From: Sphingobacterium bambusae
GTDB lineage: Bacteria; Bacteroidota; Bacteroidia; Sphingobacteriales; Sphingobacteriaceae
NCBI RefSeq assembly: GCF_033955345.1
Contig: NZ_CP138332.1
Location: 1-64,000 of the forward strand
Length of the DNA stretch: 64,000 nt
Direction of reading: 5' to 3'
A program made the position numbers and the translations under genes. Under the pieces are notes generated by a model, which saw only the letters and a list, made by a program, of their open reading frames with translations, was not told where the DNA came from and made no database searches. This document shows positions 27,125 through 35,574 of the stretch, piece after piece (the first letter of the stretch is position 1; each line of letters begins with the position of its first letter).

Positions 27125-28058
27125 AAGAGGTTTTTTAAAACAGTCATTGGCATTGGGAGCCTTGGCTTCCTTGACTGCATTGCCAACTTGGTCTGAAGCT
27201 GCTTCAAAAGAAATACGGCTGACCATATTGCACACGAATGACGTACATAGCCGCATTGAGCCCTTTCCGATGGATGGATCACGCTACCAAGGTTTAGCAG
27301 GTGTTGCACGCCGCAGCTCGTTGATTAGGAAGATCAGACAGGAGGAGTCGCAGGTATTGTTAGTCGATTCAGGCGATATGTTTCAAGGAACACCCTATTT
27401 CAATATGTTTGAGGGTAAGCTGGAGCTGGAACTGATGTCGAAGTTGGGCTATGAAGCAGGCACTTTTGGAAACCACGAGTTTGATAACGGCATCAGCGGT
27501 CTTGTTAAACATTTGGATAAAGCCAAATTTCCATTCCTTACCGCCAACTATGATTTTAAAGGCACAGCCTTGGAAGGTAAAACACAGGAATATACCATTA
27601 TACAAAAAGGAAGCTTACGTATAGGTTTAACAGGCGTGGGTATCAACATCGAAGGCTTGGTAGACCCCAACAATTATAAAGGCATGCGTTACCTCGACCC
27701 CATTCCGGTGGTGAACCGAGTAGCGAAAATGTTGAAAGAGGAAAAGAAATGCGATTTGGTGATTGTGCTTTCCCATTTGGGATACAAATACGACGATGAT
27801 CAAGTTTCGGATCTACGCTTGGCCGCCGGCACGGAAAATGTCGATATCATCCTCGGCGGGCATACCCATACCTTCCTCGATGAGCCTACACGCGTCAAAA
27901 ACTTGCGCAATGAAGAGGTGTTGATCAATCAAATGGGATTTGCCGGCATCCGCTTAGGACGTCTCGATGTGATCTTCAATAAAAGCACTGGAAAGAAACG
28001 CGTGATCGCGCAACATTATAAAATCGACGATCAACTCGACAAAGGCGTAAACGTATAG
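27099..28058 (+). CDS. 5'-nucleotidase metallophosphatase domain protein with Tat signal
   Basis: The 319-residue protein begins with a twin-arginine signal (RRGFLKQS then a hydrophobic stretch). It shows all calcineurin-like metallophosphatase motifs: HTNDVHS, DSGDMFQG, GNHEFDNG, LSHLGY and GGHTHTF. It would hydrolyse nucleotides or related phosphoesters outside the cytoplasm. It lacks the C-terminal binding domain, which the preceding overlapping gene supplies, so the usual single polypeptide is split and in reversed gene order. Confidence 0.92.
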   Translation: MEEFALLNRRGFLKQSLALGALASLTALPTWSEAASKEIRLTILHTNDVHSRIEPFPMDGSRYQGLAGVARRSSLIRKIRQEESQVLLVDSGDMFQGTPYFNMFEGKLELELMSKLGYEAGTFGNHEFDNGISGLVKHLDKAKFPFLTANYDFKGTALEGKTQEYTIIQKGSLRIGLTGVGINIEGLVDPNNYKGMRYLDPIPVVNRVAKMLKEEKKCDLVIVLSHLGYKYDDDQVSDLRLAAGTENVDIILGGHTHTFLDEPTRVKNLRNEEVLINQMGFAGIRLGRLDVIFNKSTGKKRVIAQHYKIDDQLDKGVNV

Positions 28059-28068
28059 GGATCAACAG

Positions 28069-29274
28069 GTGAAAAAACTTATTCGGCTGTACATAGATTC
28101 CTACCGGGGTCTATCGACAGAGGCTTGGCTATTGGCGGTGGTGATGCTTATCAACCGCACAGGATCAATGGTAATCCCATTCCTGAGCATGTACATGTCA
28201 TCTGCCTTGGACTTCACCAAGCCGCAGGTAGGTATGGTTTTGGGCTGTTTCGGTTTGGGTTCTGTATGCGGATCATGGTTGGGTGGATGGCTCACCGACC
28301 GCTTCGGCAATTACCGCGTGCAGGCCTCTAGCTTGCTATTCACCGTCCCCATCTTCCTTGTTCTGCCCTACTTCAAGACCTTCGAGAGCTTGGCGGCCAT
28401 GGTATTCGTGCTGACACTTATTGCCGATACCTTTCGCCCTGCAAACTCCGTGTCCGTAGCGCGTTATGCCAAACCGGAAAACCTCACCAAAGCGTATTCC
28501 CTAAACCGCATGGCCGTAAACCTTGGTTTCTCCATCGGCCCCGCATTGGCGGGCTTTCTCGCGACATTCTCCTACGACTGGATTTTCTACGGAAACGCCA
28601 TAGCAGCATTATGCGCAGCTGTCGTTTTCATCATCGTCTTCAAAGGACGCAAGCCGCGTAACCATACCGAACCGCTACTGAAGGCTGATAGACAGCGAGC
28701 GGAAGGCGATCGAAATGCCTATACGGACACGCCATTCATTATTTTCAACATCTTTTGCTGCCTTTTCTCCATGGCCTTTTTTCAACTCTTAAGCACGCTC
28801 CCGCTGTTTTACAAAGAGGCTAAGATGATGAGTGAAGGACAGATTGGCATTTTACTTGGGTTTAGTGGCTTTTGCATTGTGGTGTTCGAGATGTTGTTGG
28901 TGCATGCCGTGGAGCATCGCTTTACCGCAAGGCAGGTGATGATATACGGAACGGGAATTGCCGGTATTGCCTACCTGATGCTCAACGCGCCCTATGGCAT
29001 CCCTTGGCTGTATGTATCGATGTTTATTCTCTCTATTGGAGAAATGCTGACTCTTCCCTTTACGGCAACGATCAGCGCCTCCCGCGCGACAACCAATACC
29101 CAAGGGGCTTACATGGGCTTCAATGCCTTGGCCTTTTCGGCTGCCAACATCTTTTCGCCCTACCTAGGCACCTATGTGGCCGAGCACTATGGCTACCAAA
29201 TGCTGTGGTTTGGTACAGCCGCCGTGATGCTCTTTACCAGCATAGGATTTGCCTGGATATTGAAGAAGATGTAG
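28069..29274 (+). CDS. Major facilitator superfamily (MFS) transporter
   Basis: The 401-residue protein has about twelve membrane helices and the MFS signature GGWLTDRFGNYRVQ between helices 2 and 3. It is of the drug:H+ antiporter-like size class; substrate unknown. The start is GTG at 28069, only 10 bp after the metallophosphatase stop, so it belongs to the same operon and could move a product of that enzyme. Confidence 0.88.
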   Translation: MKKLIRLYIDSYRGLSTEAWLLAVVMLINRTGSMVIPFLSMYMSSALDFTKPQVGMVLGCFGLGSVCGSWLGGWLTDRFGNYRVQASSLLFTVPIFLVLPYFKTFESLAAMVFVLTLIADTFRPANSVSVARYAKPENLTKAYSLNRMAVNLGFSIGPALAGFLATFSYDWIFYGNAIAALCAAVVFIIVFKGRKPRNHTEPLLKADRQRAEGDRNAYTDTPFIIFNIFCCLFSMAFFQLLSTLPLFYKEAKMMSEGQIGILLGFSGFCIVVFEMLLVHAVEHRFTARQVMIYGTGIAGIAYLMLNAPYGIPWLYVSMFILSIGEMLTLPFTATISASRATTNTQGAYMGFNALAFSAANIFSPYLGTYVAEHYGYQMLWFGTAAVMLFTSIGFAWILKKM

Positions 29275-29344
29275 CGCTGCATGCTAAAGCCTCTATTGGT
29301 CAAGGCGATTTCATTTTTCGCATTTTACTTTATAATTTTGTCTT

Positions 29345-29959
29345 ATGCAATTTTCTTCAAGATTACTGGAACAGGCGGTAGATGAGTTTGGGCGTTTGCC
29401 CGGTGTGGGTAAAAAAACGGCCTTGCGTTTGGTGCTGCATCTATTGAAGCAGCCAGATGGCGATGTAGCCCGTTTTACGGGGGCCATCAACCAGCTGAAG
29501 GAGCAAATACGCTATTGCAAGACCTGCTTCAATATATCGGATCAGGAGGTTTGTGAGATCTGTAGCTCGCCGAAGCGCGATCAAGAGACCATCTGCGTTG
29601 TGGAAGACACGCGTGATGTGATGGCTATCGAAAACACCAACCAATATCAAGGCGTATACCACGTGCTTGGCGGATTGATATCGCCTATGGACGGCATAGG
29701 TCCGTCGGATCTCAAAATCGAAGCTTTAGTAGATCGACTGCGCACTGGCGAGGTAAAGGAAGTGATCTTAGCTTTGAGCGCCACGATGGAGGGCGATACC
29801 ACCATTTTCTACCTCTACCGAAAACTTCGGGATTTCGACGTGCAGATCAGCACCATTGCCCGGGGTATCGCCTTTGGCGGCGAATTGGAGTATGTCGATG
29901 AACTTACCCTAGGCCGATCTATCGCCACGCGCGTTCCCTACGAAAGAAACGTTGGCTGA
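29345..29959 (+). CDS. recR: Recombination protein RecR
   Basis: The 204-residue protein matches RecR throughout. It has a helix-hairpin-helix LPGVGKKTALRL (about 18-30), the four-Cys zinc site CKTC...CEIC (58-72), and a Toprim domain from VVEDTRDVMAIE. Ending GRSIATRVPYERNVG fits closely. RecR acts with RecO/RecF in loading RecA at gaps. It is separated from the MFS gene by 70 bp with a possible TAATTTTG promoter element at 29333. Confidence 0.97.
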   Translation: MQFSSRLLEQAVDEFGRLPGVGKKTALRLVLHLLKQPDGDVARFTGAINQLKEQIRYCKTCFNISDQEVCEICSSPKRDQETICVVEDTRDVMAIENTNQYQGVYHVLGGLISPMDGIGPSDLKIEALVDRLRTGEVKEVILALSATMEGDTTIFYLYRKLRDFDVQISTIARGIAFGGELEYVDELTLGRSIATRVPYERNVG

Positions 29960-30072
29960 TCGAATTAAAAAATAACGATTAAAACTTAAAATATCCCGCG
30001 CCAACTTTTACGAATCCTCGTTAGGTTTCTCCAAAATTTACTATCTTGGAAATGTTAACAAGATAAACATAT

Positions 30073-30777
30073 ATGGCGAAAGAGGATAAAATCAGAAGTT
30101 CATTTGCTAACAAAACATGGCAAGAAATAAAGGTTAAGGATTCTTGGCAGATCTTCAAGATCATGTCGGAGTTTGTGGATGGCTTCGAGAAACTGGCCAA
30201 AATAGGTCCTTGTGTATCGATATTTGGGTCGGCGCGTACCAAATCGGAACACAAATATTACGAAATGACAGTTGAAATAAGCCGTCTGCTGGCCGACAAG
30301 GGTTATGGGGTTATTTCTGGTGGTGGCCCCGGTATTATGGAAGCCGCCAATAAAGGTGCTTATGAAGCAGGCGGTAAATCCGTAGGACTTAATATTGAGT
30401 TGCCTTTCGAGCAGTTTCACAATAAATACATCGACCGCGATAAGCTGCTAGAATTTAACTACTTCTTCGTGCGCAAAGTGATGTTCATGAAATATTCCCA
30501 AGGATATATTGTGATGCCGGGTGGCTTTGGCACCATGGACGAACTTTTCGAAGCGATTACGCTTATCCAAACGGGCAAGATTGCACGTTTTCCCATTGTG
30601 CTCGTGGGCATAGAATATTGGAAAGGACTTTTTGATTGGATAGCAAACAGCATGCTGGGCAATGCCTATATTTCCGAAGAAGATCTAAAATTATATCGTT
30701 TGGTCGATACCGCCGAGGAGGCCGTAGAGCACATTTTCCGCTTCTATGACAAGTATCTACTCAAACCGAACTTCTAA
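30073..30777 (+). CDS. LOG/TIGR00730 family Rossmann-fold protein
   Basis: The 234-residue cytoplasmic protein has the two hallmark motifs SGGGPGIMEAANKGA (about 77-92) and PGGFGTMDELFE (about 152-163). LOG-family enzymes cleave nucleoside 5'-monophosphates to the free base, including cytokinin ribotides in some bacteria and plants. The longer N-terminal extension (about 40 residues) is common in the bacterial branch. Physiological substrate uncertain. Confidence 0.92.
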   Translation: MAKEDKIRSSFANKTWQEIKVKDSWQIFKIMSEFVDGFEKLAKIGPCVSIFGSARTKSEHKYYEMTVEISRLLADKGYGVISGGGPGIMEAANKGAYEAGGKSVGLNIELPFEQFHNKYIDRDKLLEFNYFFVRKVMFMKYSQGYIVMPGGFGTMDELFEAITLIQTGKIARFPIVLVGIEYWKGLFDWIANSMLGNAYISEEDLKLYRLVDTAEEAVEHIFRFYDKYLLKPNF

Positions 30778-30806
30778 GCGTATCTGTAAGCAGAAATTAT
30801 TTTACG

Positions 30807-31112
30807 ATGAAACCAAGAAGCATCATATTCGGAATCATTACGGCCTTTGTTGCGCTGATCTTATTCAACAATAAGGAAGAGGCTAGTTTTTGGCTATTTG
30901 GCGAAATACGCACATCCAAGCTGTTGATATTAGGTATATTTTTTCTTTTAGGCGTCGTTACCGGCGGATTGCTGTTTAGACGCCGCCGCAAGCAACCGCA
31001 GGCTGCGCCGCTAGACAGGAACGAAGATGACTATGCTGACGATATGGAGGACGAGCAGCCCTACAGCCATTTGTCGCGTGAAGATCGTCGATTTCTAGGA
31101 AAAGAAGATTAG
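30807..31112 (+). CDS. Small two-helix membrane protein, LapA/DUF1049-like
   Basis: The 101-residue protein has membrane helices at about 5-20 and 38-58, an arginine cluster (FRRRRK) that should face the cytoplasm, and an acidic tail. Spacing of the helices around a short aromatic segment (SFWLFGE) is like the lipopolysaccharide-assembly protein A domain. Function not established. It is 30 bp after the LOG gene, probably the same transcript, and ends at a strong terminator. Confidence 0.7.
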   Translation: MKPRSIIFGIITAFVALILFNNKEEASFWLFGEIRTSKLLILGIFFLLGVVTGGLLFRRRRKQPQAAPLDRNEDDYADDMEDEQPYSHLSREDRRFLGKED

Positions 31113-31122
31113 CAAAGAATAA

Positions 31123-31151
31123 AAAACCTAGGGCGAGTTGCCCTAGGTTTT
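31123..31151. terminator. Bidirectional terminator
   Basis: Perfect 12-bp stem AAAACCTAGGGC / GCCCTAGGTTTT with 5-base loop. It overlaps the last codons of the converging RHH gene by 9 bp. Confidence 0.9.
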
Positions 31152-31337
31152 ATCGTTATTTTCCGTACTGATTTTCTCCCCTTCCACATCGTGTCCCTTT
31201 TGTCGTCCTGTCTTGATCAAACCTTGATTGATCAAGTATTCGATTTGCCCATTCACACTACGAAATTCATCGTGGGCCCACTTCTCCAGTTTCCGATACA
31301 TCTCCTCTTCTATCCGTACCACAAAGTTTTTCTTCAT
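31143..31337 (-). CDS. Arc/CopG-type ribbon-helix-helix DNA-binding protein
   Basis: The 64-residue protein starts MKKNFVVRIEEEMYRKLEKWAHDEFRSVNGQIEYLINQGL, which is a ribbon (alternating FVVRI) followed by two helices as in Arc-like regulators. It would bind DNA as a dimer. It follows the SPFH gene by 53 bp on the same strand and is likely cotranscribed; such pairing is recurrent in Bacteroidota genomes to my knowledge. Target unknown. Confidence 0.82.
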   Translation of the reverse strand: MKKNFVVRIEEEMYRKLEKWAHDEFRSVNGQIEYLINQGLIKTGRQKGHDVEGEKISTENNDKT

Positions 31338-31390
31338 TATATTTCTATTTCACTATTAATAGCCATAGAAGGCTATATTCCAATACATGA

Positions 31391-32269
31391 CTAGTTGTAT
31401 AGCGTCCCTGCATTAACAATAGGTTGAGCTGCTTTTTCGCCACAGAGAACTACCATTAGGTTGCTTACCATGGCCGCTTTGCGCTCGTCATCCAATTCTA
31501 CAATGTTCTCGGCCGACAATTTCTTCAAGGCCATGTCAACCATACCCACGGCACCATCGACAATCTTGGCACGCGCAGCAACGATGGCTGCGGCCTGCTG
31601 CCGTTGAAGCATGGCTCCTGCAATCTCCGCGGCATAGGCTAGGTGACTGATACGTGCCTCTTCCACGACAATGCCGGCGCGCTCCAAACGCGCGGTAAGC
31701 TCCTGTTCCAAAATATGGTTTACTTCATCACCGCCATTGCGTAAGGTAATCTCTGCAGAATCATCCTCCAAGTCATCGTAGGCAAAGCTCACCGCTAAAT
31801 GCCGTACGGCAGCCTCACTCTGTGCACGTACATAATCAAAAACACGCTCCACATCATACGCCGCCTTGTAGGTATTGCCTATTTTCCAAACGATAACGGC
31901 TGCTATCTCGATTGGATTTCCTAGCCTATCGTTTACTTTTAGCGTTTGCCCCTGCAAGTTTTCCGACCTTAAGGACATCTTCGTGGCCGTGTAAAGCGGA
32001 TTGACAAAAAACAAGCCGTTCTCCTTAATGGTGCCTACATAATTACCGAAGAAATTTAGCACACGCGAGTGGTTGGGATGGACGATGATAATACCTTTAA
32101 GAATGATGATGATAACAGCAAATAGTAAGGCAATAACCAATACCAGCCCACCATATTCTCTCGTGACAGCCTCGTAAAAAGTGTAAATAGCAAGTAAAAA
32201 TGACAAAAGCGCAATCCCTAGCGCAGTGTACCCCGATGTTGGTCTAATAATCTTTTCCATGTTTGGCAA
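31391..32269 (-). CDS. SPFH/band-7 domain membrane protein
   Basis: The 292-residue protein has two N-terminal hydrophobic segments (about 13-33 and 38-61). An SPFH domain follows (HPNHSRVLNFFGNYVGTIKENGLFFVNPLY), then a coiled region with the conserved EEARISHLAYAAEIAGAMLQRQQAAAIVAARAKIVDGAV. SPFH proteins form rings that organise membrane microdomains. The closest subtype appears to be the prohibitin-like group found with an RHH gene. Role here unknown. Confidence 0.9.
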   Translation of the reverse strand: MPNMEKIIRPTSGYTALGIALLSFLLAIYTFYEAVTREYGGLVLVIALLFAVIIIILKGIIIVHPNHSRVLNFFGNYVGTIKENGLFFVNPLYTATKMSLRSENLQGQTLKVNDRLGNPIEIAAVIVWKIGNTYKAAYDVERVFDYVRAQSEAAVRHLAVSFAYDDLEDDSAEITLRNGGDEVNHILEQELTARLERAGIVVEEARISHLAYAAEIAGAMLQRQQAAAIVAARAKIVDGAVGMVDMALKKLSAENIVELDDERKAAMVSNLMVVLCGEKAAQPIVNAGTLYN

Positions 32270-32444
32270 ATTTAAATTTATATTGATATCAAATTGATAT
32301 CACTAATATATTAAAACAAATTGATATTCGCCAAATTTTTCTATCCTATCAAGATATCGTTATGCGCCCCTGCTTTACTTTAAAAAGATAAAAAACTGAG
32401 GTTAAGCCTATTTGAAAATATTCCAAGGAAAAACAGCGCAACGC

Positions 32445-32475
32445 TTTGCAAATACGCGTGAAATACCTACTTTTG
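32445..32475 (+). promoter_or_regulatory. Primary-sigma promoter of tRNA-Lys
   Basis: A -33 TTTG (32445-32448) and -7 TACTTTTG (32468-32475) are separated by 19 bp, the Bacteroidota housekeeping consensus. Transcription would start about 35 bp before the mature tRNA. Confidence 0.75.
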
Positions 32476-32518
32476 CATCACTTTAAGCAATTGGCTGATG
32501 CCAATAATGCGCATAAAG

Positions 32519-32591
32519 GATTCCGTAGCTCAGCTGGTAGAGCAATACACTTTTAATGTATGGGTCCTGGGTTCGAGTCCCAGCGGGATCA
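32519..32591 (+). tRNA. tRNA-Lys (anticodon TTT)
   Basis: Complete cloverleaf: acceptor GATTCCG/CGGGATC, D stem GCTC/GAGC, anticodon loop CTTTTAA with TTT, variable GGGTC, T arm CTGGG-TTCGAGT-CCCAG, discriminator A. CCA is not encoded. Confidence 0.95.
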
Positions 32592-32773
32592 CAAAAAAAG
32601 CTCAATCGAAAGATTGGGCTTTTTTTGTGCCCTAGCTGGGGCTCGAACAGAAGGGTTGGGATGGGTTCGAACATAGCGAAGCTCGTTCAGGGTGAAGCTT
32701 GGGGATGGTGGGGCTGAACAAATCCCAGCGGGATCACAAAAAAAGCTCAATCGAAAGATTGGGCTTTTTTTGT
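32578..32773 (+). repeat. 51-bp direct repeat: tRNA-Lys 3' end plus terminator
   Basis: Bases 32578-32628 (last 14 bases of tRNA-Lys and its terminator) recur identically at 32723-32773, followed after three differing bases by CTAGCTGG in both. The 94 bp between them contain tRNA-arm-like scraps such as GGCTCGAAC and GGTTCGAAC. This looks like a footprint of integration/excision or slippage at a tRNA gene. No integrase is nearby. Confidence 0.9.
32593..32626 (+). terminator. tRNA-Lys terminator
   Basis: A 15-bp stem AAAAAAAGCTCAATC / GATTGGGCTTTTTTT with GAAA tetraloop starts 1 base after the tRNA. An identical copy lies at 32738-32771 as part of the direct repeat. Confidence 0.9.
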
Positions 32774-32800
32774 AGTCTAGCTGGTAGAATTTTATCAAAC

Positions 32801-33592
32801 CTACAGCACTTTAAGCACACCGCTATCCGCTCTTAAACTAGCTCCATTTGTTGCTATGGAAAGCGGACTTGAAAGATAAGTAGCCAAGTGGGCGATTTCA
32901 TCTGGATGAATAAATCGCTGTACTAAAATATGAGGATTTGACTGCTGTATGATTGCATTCTTCATAGTCTCTACCGCTAATCCTTGCGATGAAGCTATCT
33001 GTTCTACGGTATTTGCAACACCGCTAGAATACGTGGGGCCACCCAAAATGGTGTTTACGGTGACTAGTGTTCCTTTGGTTAGTTTAGATAAGCCATTGCT
33101 TAATGCGGCCATGGCTGCCTTTGTCACACCATAGTGAACCATGTTTTCTGGAACATTTACGCCAGATTCGCTACTGATGAAAATAATTCTACCAAAATTG
33201 TTCGCTATCATTTTAGGCAGTAGTCTTCTAGATAACCGCATACCGCTCATTACGTTTACTTCGAAGTAAGTATACCAGTCCTTATCAGCAGTGGTATAAA
33301 AGTCATCGATACCAAAAATACCGACATTGTTAACGAGAATATCAACATCACCAAGTTCATTCAGCAACTTTTCCACCTCATCAATTTTACAGAAATCCGC
33401 CTGTATAGCGTGGATATCACCTTGAGGAAATTCTTCCTTCAAGCGGTCCAATGTTTGCTTTGTTTTCGTTTCATCTCTACCGTTTATGATGACCGATGCC
33501 CCTTCTGACAACAATTGTTGAGCTATAGCCAAGCCAATACCTTGCGTTGAGCCACTAATAAATACACGTTTTCCTTTTAATTGTAAATCCAT
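32801..33592 (-). CDS. Short-chain dehydrogenase/reductase
   Basis: The 263-residue enzyme has the classical SDR motifs: cofactor loop SGSTQGIG (13-20), NNVG (88-91), Ser in FISSESG (about 141), and Tyr154/Lys158 in YGVTK. It should use NAD(P)H; the Gly-Arg after the second strand (NGRD) points to NADPH preference. Substrate unknown. It is followed upstream by a TetR regulator in the same direction (41-bp gap), which likely controls it. Confidence 0.9.
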   Translation of the reverse strand: MDLQLKGKRVFISGSTQGIGLAIAQQLLSEGASVIINGRDETKTKQTLDRLKEEFPQGDIHAIQADFCKIDEVEKLLNELGDVDILVNNVGIFGIDDFYTTADKDWYTYFEVNVMSGMRLSRRLLPKMIANNFGRIIFISSESGVNVPENMVHYGVTKAAMAALSNGLSKLTKGTLVTVNTILGGPTYSSGVANTVEQIASSQGLAVETMKNAIIQQSNPHILVQRFIHPDEIAHLATYLSSPLSIATNGASLRADSGVLKVL

Positions 33593-33633
33593 TGTTATTT
33601 TGTAATGATTGTTAAATAAATAGTCAAAAAAAA

Positions 33634-34215
33634 TTAAATTAATATGTTGAGCTGTAAATTGATCTGTTCCCTAAGCGTTCCCTTATCAGGATACAATCGT
33701 CTAAGTGAATTGATACCACACCAACATGTAATCAGATATTTAGCCAATACATCAGCTGAAATAGTTGTTTTCAGTTCGCCATTCTGTTGTGCTTTTGAAA
33801 GAACCGATCTATATAACGCTTCTGTCTCTTGTAAAATTTTTATGGCTTCTTCTTGCAATTCGCTTTCCATGAAGCTCATTTCCACGATTGTATTGGCTAT
33901 CAAACAGCCCTTCTGATGAGCCACAGAATCCGTATTTGCTAGATTTAGAAAAAAATCTTTAATCAAGGAGATGGGGTCCTCACTATCATGTATTTTTTGC
34001 TCAAAGGATTTAAAATCAGCTCTTCTTTGCTGTAACGCCTTTTTGAACAATTCTTTCTTACCTCCCTTGAAGTTGTTATACAGACTGCCTGCACCAGCTC
34101 CAGTTGCATGGCTCAAATCGGATAATGAGGTTGCATAAAAACCTTTCTGCCAAAAAACCTCTTGCGCTTTAATAATGATCTCTTCCTGCTGATGTATGTT
34201 GGGTCTTCCTTTCAT
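33634..34215 (-). CDS. TetR/AcrR family transcriptional regulator
   Basis: The 193-residue protein has an N-terminal TetR DNA-binding domain (IIIKAQEVFWQKGFYATSLSDLSHATGAGAGSLYNNFKGGKKELF) and a helical ligand-binding domain. The full-length ligand domain and CLIANTIVEM motif match the YxaF/AcrR-like subgroup. It sits between two SDR genes in the same orientation and probably represses them; an effector cannot be guessed. Confidence 0.92.
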   Translation of the reverse strand: MKGRPNIHQQEEIIIKAQEVFWQKGFYATSLSDLSHATGAGAGSLYNNFKGGKKELFKKALQQRRADFKSFEQKIHDSEDPISLIKDFFLNLANTDSVAHQKGCLIANTIVEMSFMESELQEEAIKILQETEALYRSVLSKAQQNGELKTTISADVLAKYLITCWCGINSLRRLYPDKGTLREQINLQLNILI

Positions 34216-34335
34216 CGATAAATGTAATGATTGTTACAAATGTAAAAAAAATATGCAAAACAATCCGTTGGAAATTTACTTACATCATCCAATGTTTGGT
34301 TGGTCATCTTTTAATAGTTTGTTAAAACCAATACA

Positions 34336-35166
34336 CTAAAAATCGGTTGAAAACGACAAATGCTTCCAAGTTTCTAATTCGGTCGTTTCGTTTACTCGTT
34401 GCATCACGATCGATTGATAGCTATCGGTGCCCAGCGGCAGATGAAGGGGTGGCGTCGGCAGTTCTGTAATATCGATCAGCACTTTTGCTAATTTTGTCGG
34501 ATCTCCAGGTTGATGGCCATCAAAACTTTTAAGCATGTTTATATGCTCGGCAACATGATAATCGGGAATTAAACGCGCCGCCACTGCCAGCGTACTATCG
34601 CTCATAAAATTGTTTCTAAACATCCCCGGTGCAATCACTGTAACATGAATCCCAAAAGGTTTAACTTCCTGCGCCAACGCCTCAGAAAGACCAATAACTG
34701 CAAATTTTGAGGCGTTGTAGCTACCCGTATTCGCATAGCCTATATAGCCCATATTGGAAGATATGTTGATAACATGGCCCGATCGTTGTCGACGTAAATA
34801 TGGCATCACATTGCGGATCACATTTACCATTCCAAAAACATTGACGTCCATAGTCTTTCGCAATTCCAAATCACTGATCTCTTCTAAACTACCCACTAAA
34901 TAATACCCCGCATTGTTCAAAACAACATCAATTTGTCCAAATTTCTCGATCCCCTTTCCAACGGCGTCTTGTACTTCCTGTTCATTGGTAACATCAACAG
35001 TCAAAGGCAACAATTGATCCGTCTCTGTACCTAAACTTTTAATTTGTTCGTCTAGACTGCGTGAAGTTGCGATCACCATGTCACCATTGGCTAAAACAGC
35101 CTTTGCAACTTCTAAACCCATGCCCTTCGACGCACCGGTTATAAACCATACTTTTTTCTTACTCAT
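34336..35166 (-). CDS. Short-chain dehydrogenase/reductase
   Basis: The 276-residue protein has TGASKGMG (10-17), NNAG, the catalytic Ser in NISSNMG and the YNASK active site. The Ser-Arg pair after strand 2 (TSRS) favours NADPH. Its length and C-terminal part match the broad group of SDRs encoded beside TetR/AraC regulators. It is 120 bp upstream of the TetR gene and not obviously an operon member. Substrate unknown. Confidence 0.9.
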   Translation of the reverse strand: MSKKKVWFITGASKGMGLEVAKAVLANGDMVIATSRSLDEQIKSLGTETDQLLPLTVDVTNEQEVQDAVGKGIEKFGQIDVVLNNAGYYLVGSLEEISDLELRKTMDVNVFGMVNVIRNVMPYLRRQRSGHVINISSNMGYIGYANTGSYNASKFAVIGLSEALAQEVKPFGIHVTVIAPGMFRNNFMSDSTLAVAARLIPDYHVAEHINMLKSFDGHQPGDPTKLAKVLIDITELPTPPLHLPLGTDSYQSIVMQRVNETTELETWKHLSFSTDF

Positions 35167-35574
35167 AGTTTTACTATTTTTTTATCATCCAAAATTCGTA
35201 AAGAACCAGTATCTGTATGTGTTCAAATCAAGGATTGTTGTAGGTATTTTCAGGACAGTCATCCCCTTTCGTCGGGGAAGCACAAACGGAAATGCAAGGC
35301 CATGACGGACTAGAAATAGAGCGTATATACGTCACCCGTGCATTTCAGGGAAAGGATGTTGGAAAACTACGCTATGACAAGACTTATGAAATTGCTAAAC
35401 AAAAGAGCTTAGGTCAAACTTTTTTATGAAAAAAAAATCAAATCCACTTAACTCATAAGCTTTACCGCGCTGTGGAAGCTCATGGTTGAGATGATTTGTC
35501 TATATTTTGATACGATATGTAGAGCGTTAGTGCGCGCATTTATATAATTTAGGCGCTAAACCCTACAGCTATAC
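35167..35574. other. Intergenic region with a GNAT remnant
   Basis: The 408 bp hold no intact gene. Besides the acetyltransferase fragment at 35268-35429 and A/T-rich sequence before the acyltransferase gene, nothing further was recognised. Confidence 0.6.
35268..35429 (+). pseudogene. Remnant of a GNAT N-acetyltransferase
   Basis: The frame reads GLEIERIYVTRAFQGKDVGK and then a helix ending EIAKQKSLG before a TGA. This is the acetyl-CoA-binding motif A region of GNAT enzymes (consensus I.R.YV...FQGK..G..L), about 54 residues of the usual 160-180. Both ends are missing, and the position after KDVGKL is Arg-Tyr instead of the usual Leu. It is a decayed fragment with no plausible activity. Confidence 0.65.

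Noticed and set aside
32483-32798. Two short minus-strand frames sharing FRLSFFCDPAG
   Set aside because: They are translations of the duplicated tRNA-Lys 3' end and terminator, not proteins.
35268-35429. Functional GNAT enzyme
   Set aside because: Only about 54 residues of motif A remain, both ends missing; recorded as a remnant instead.
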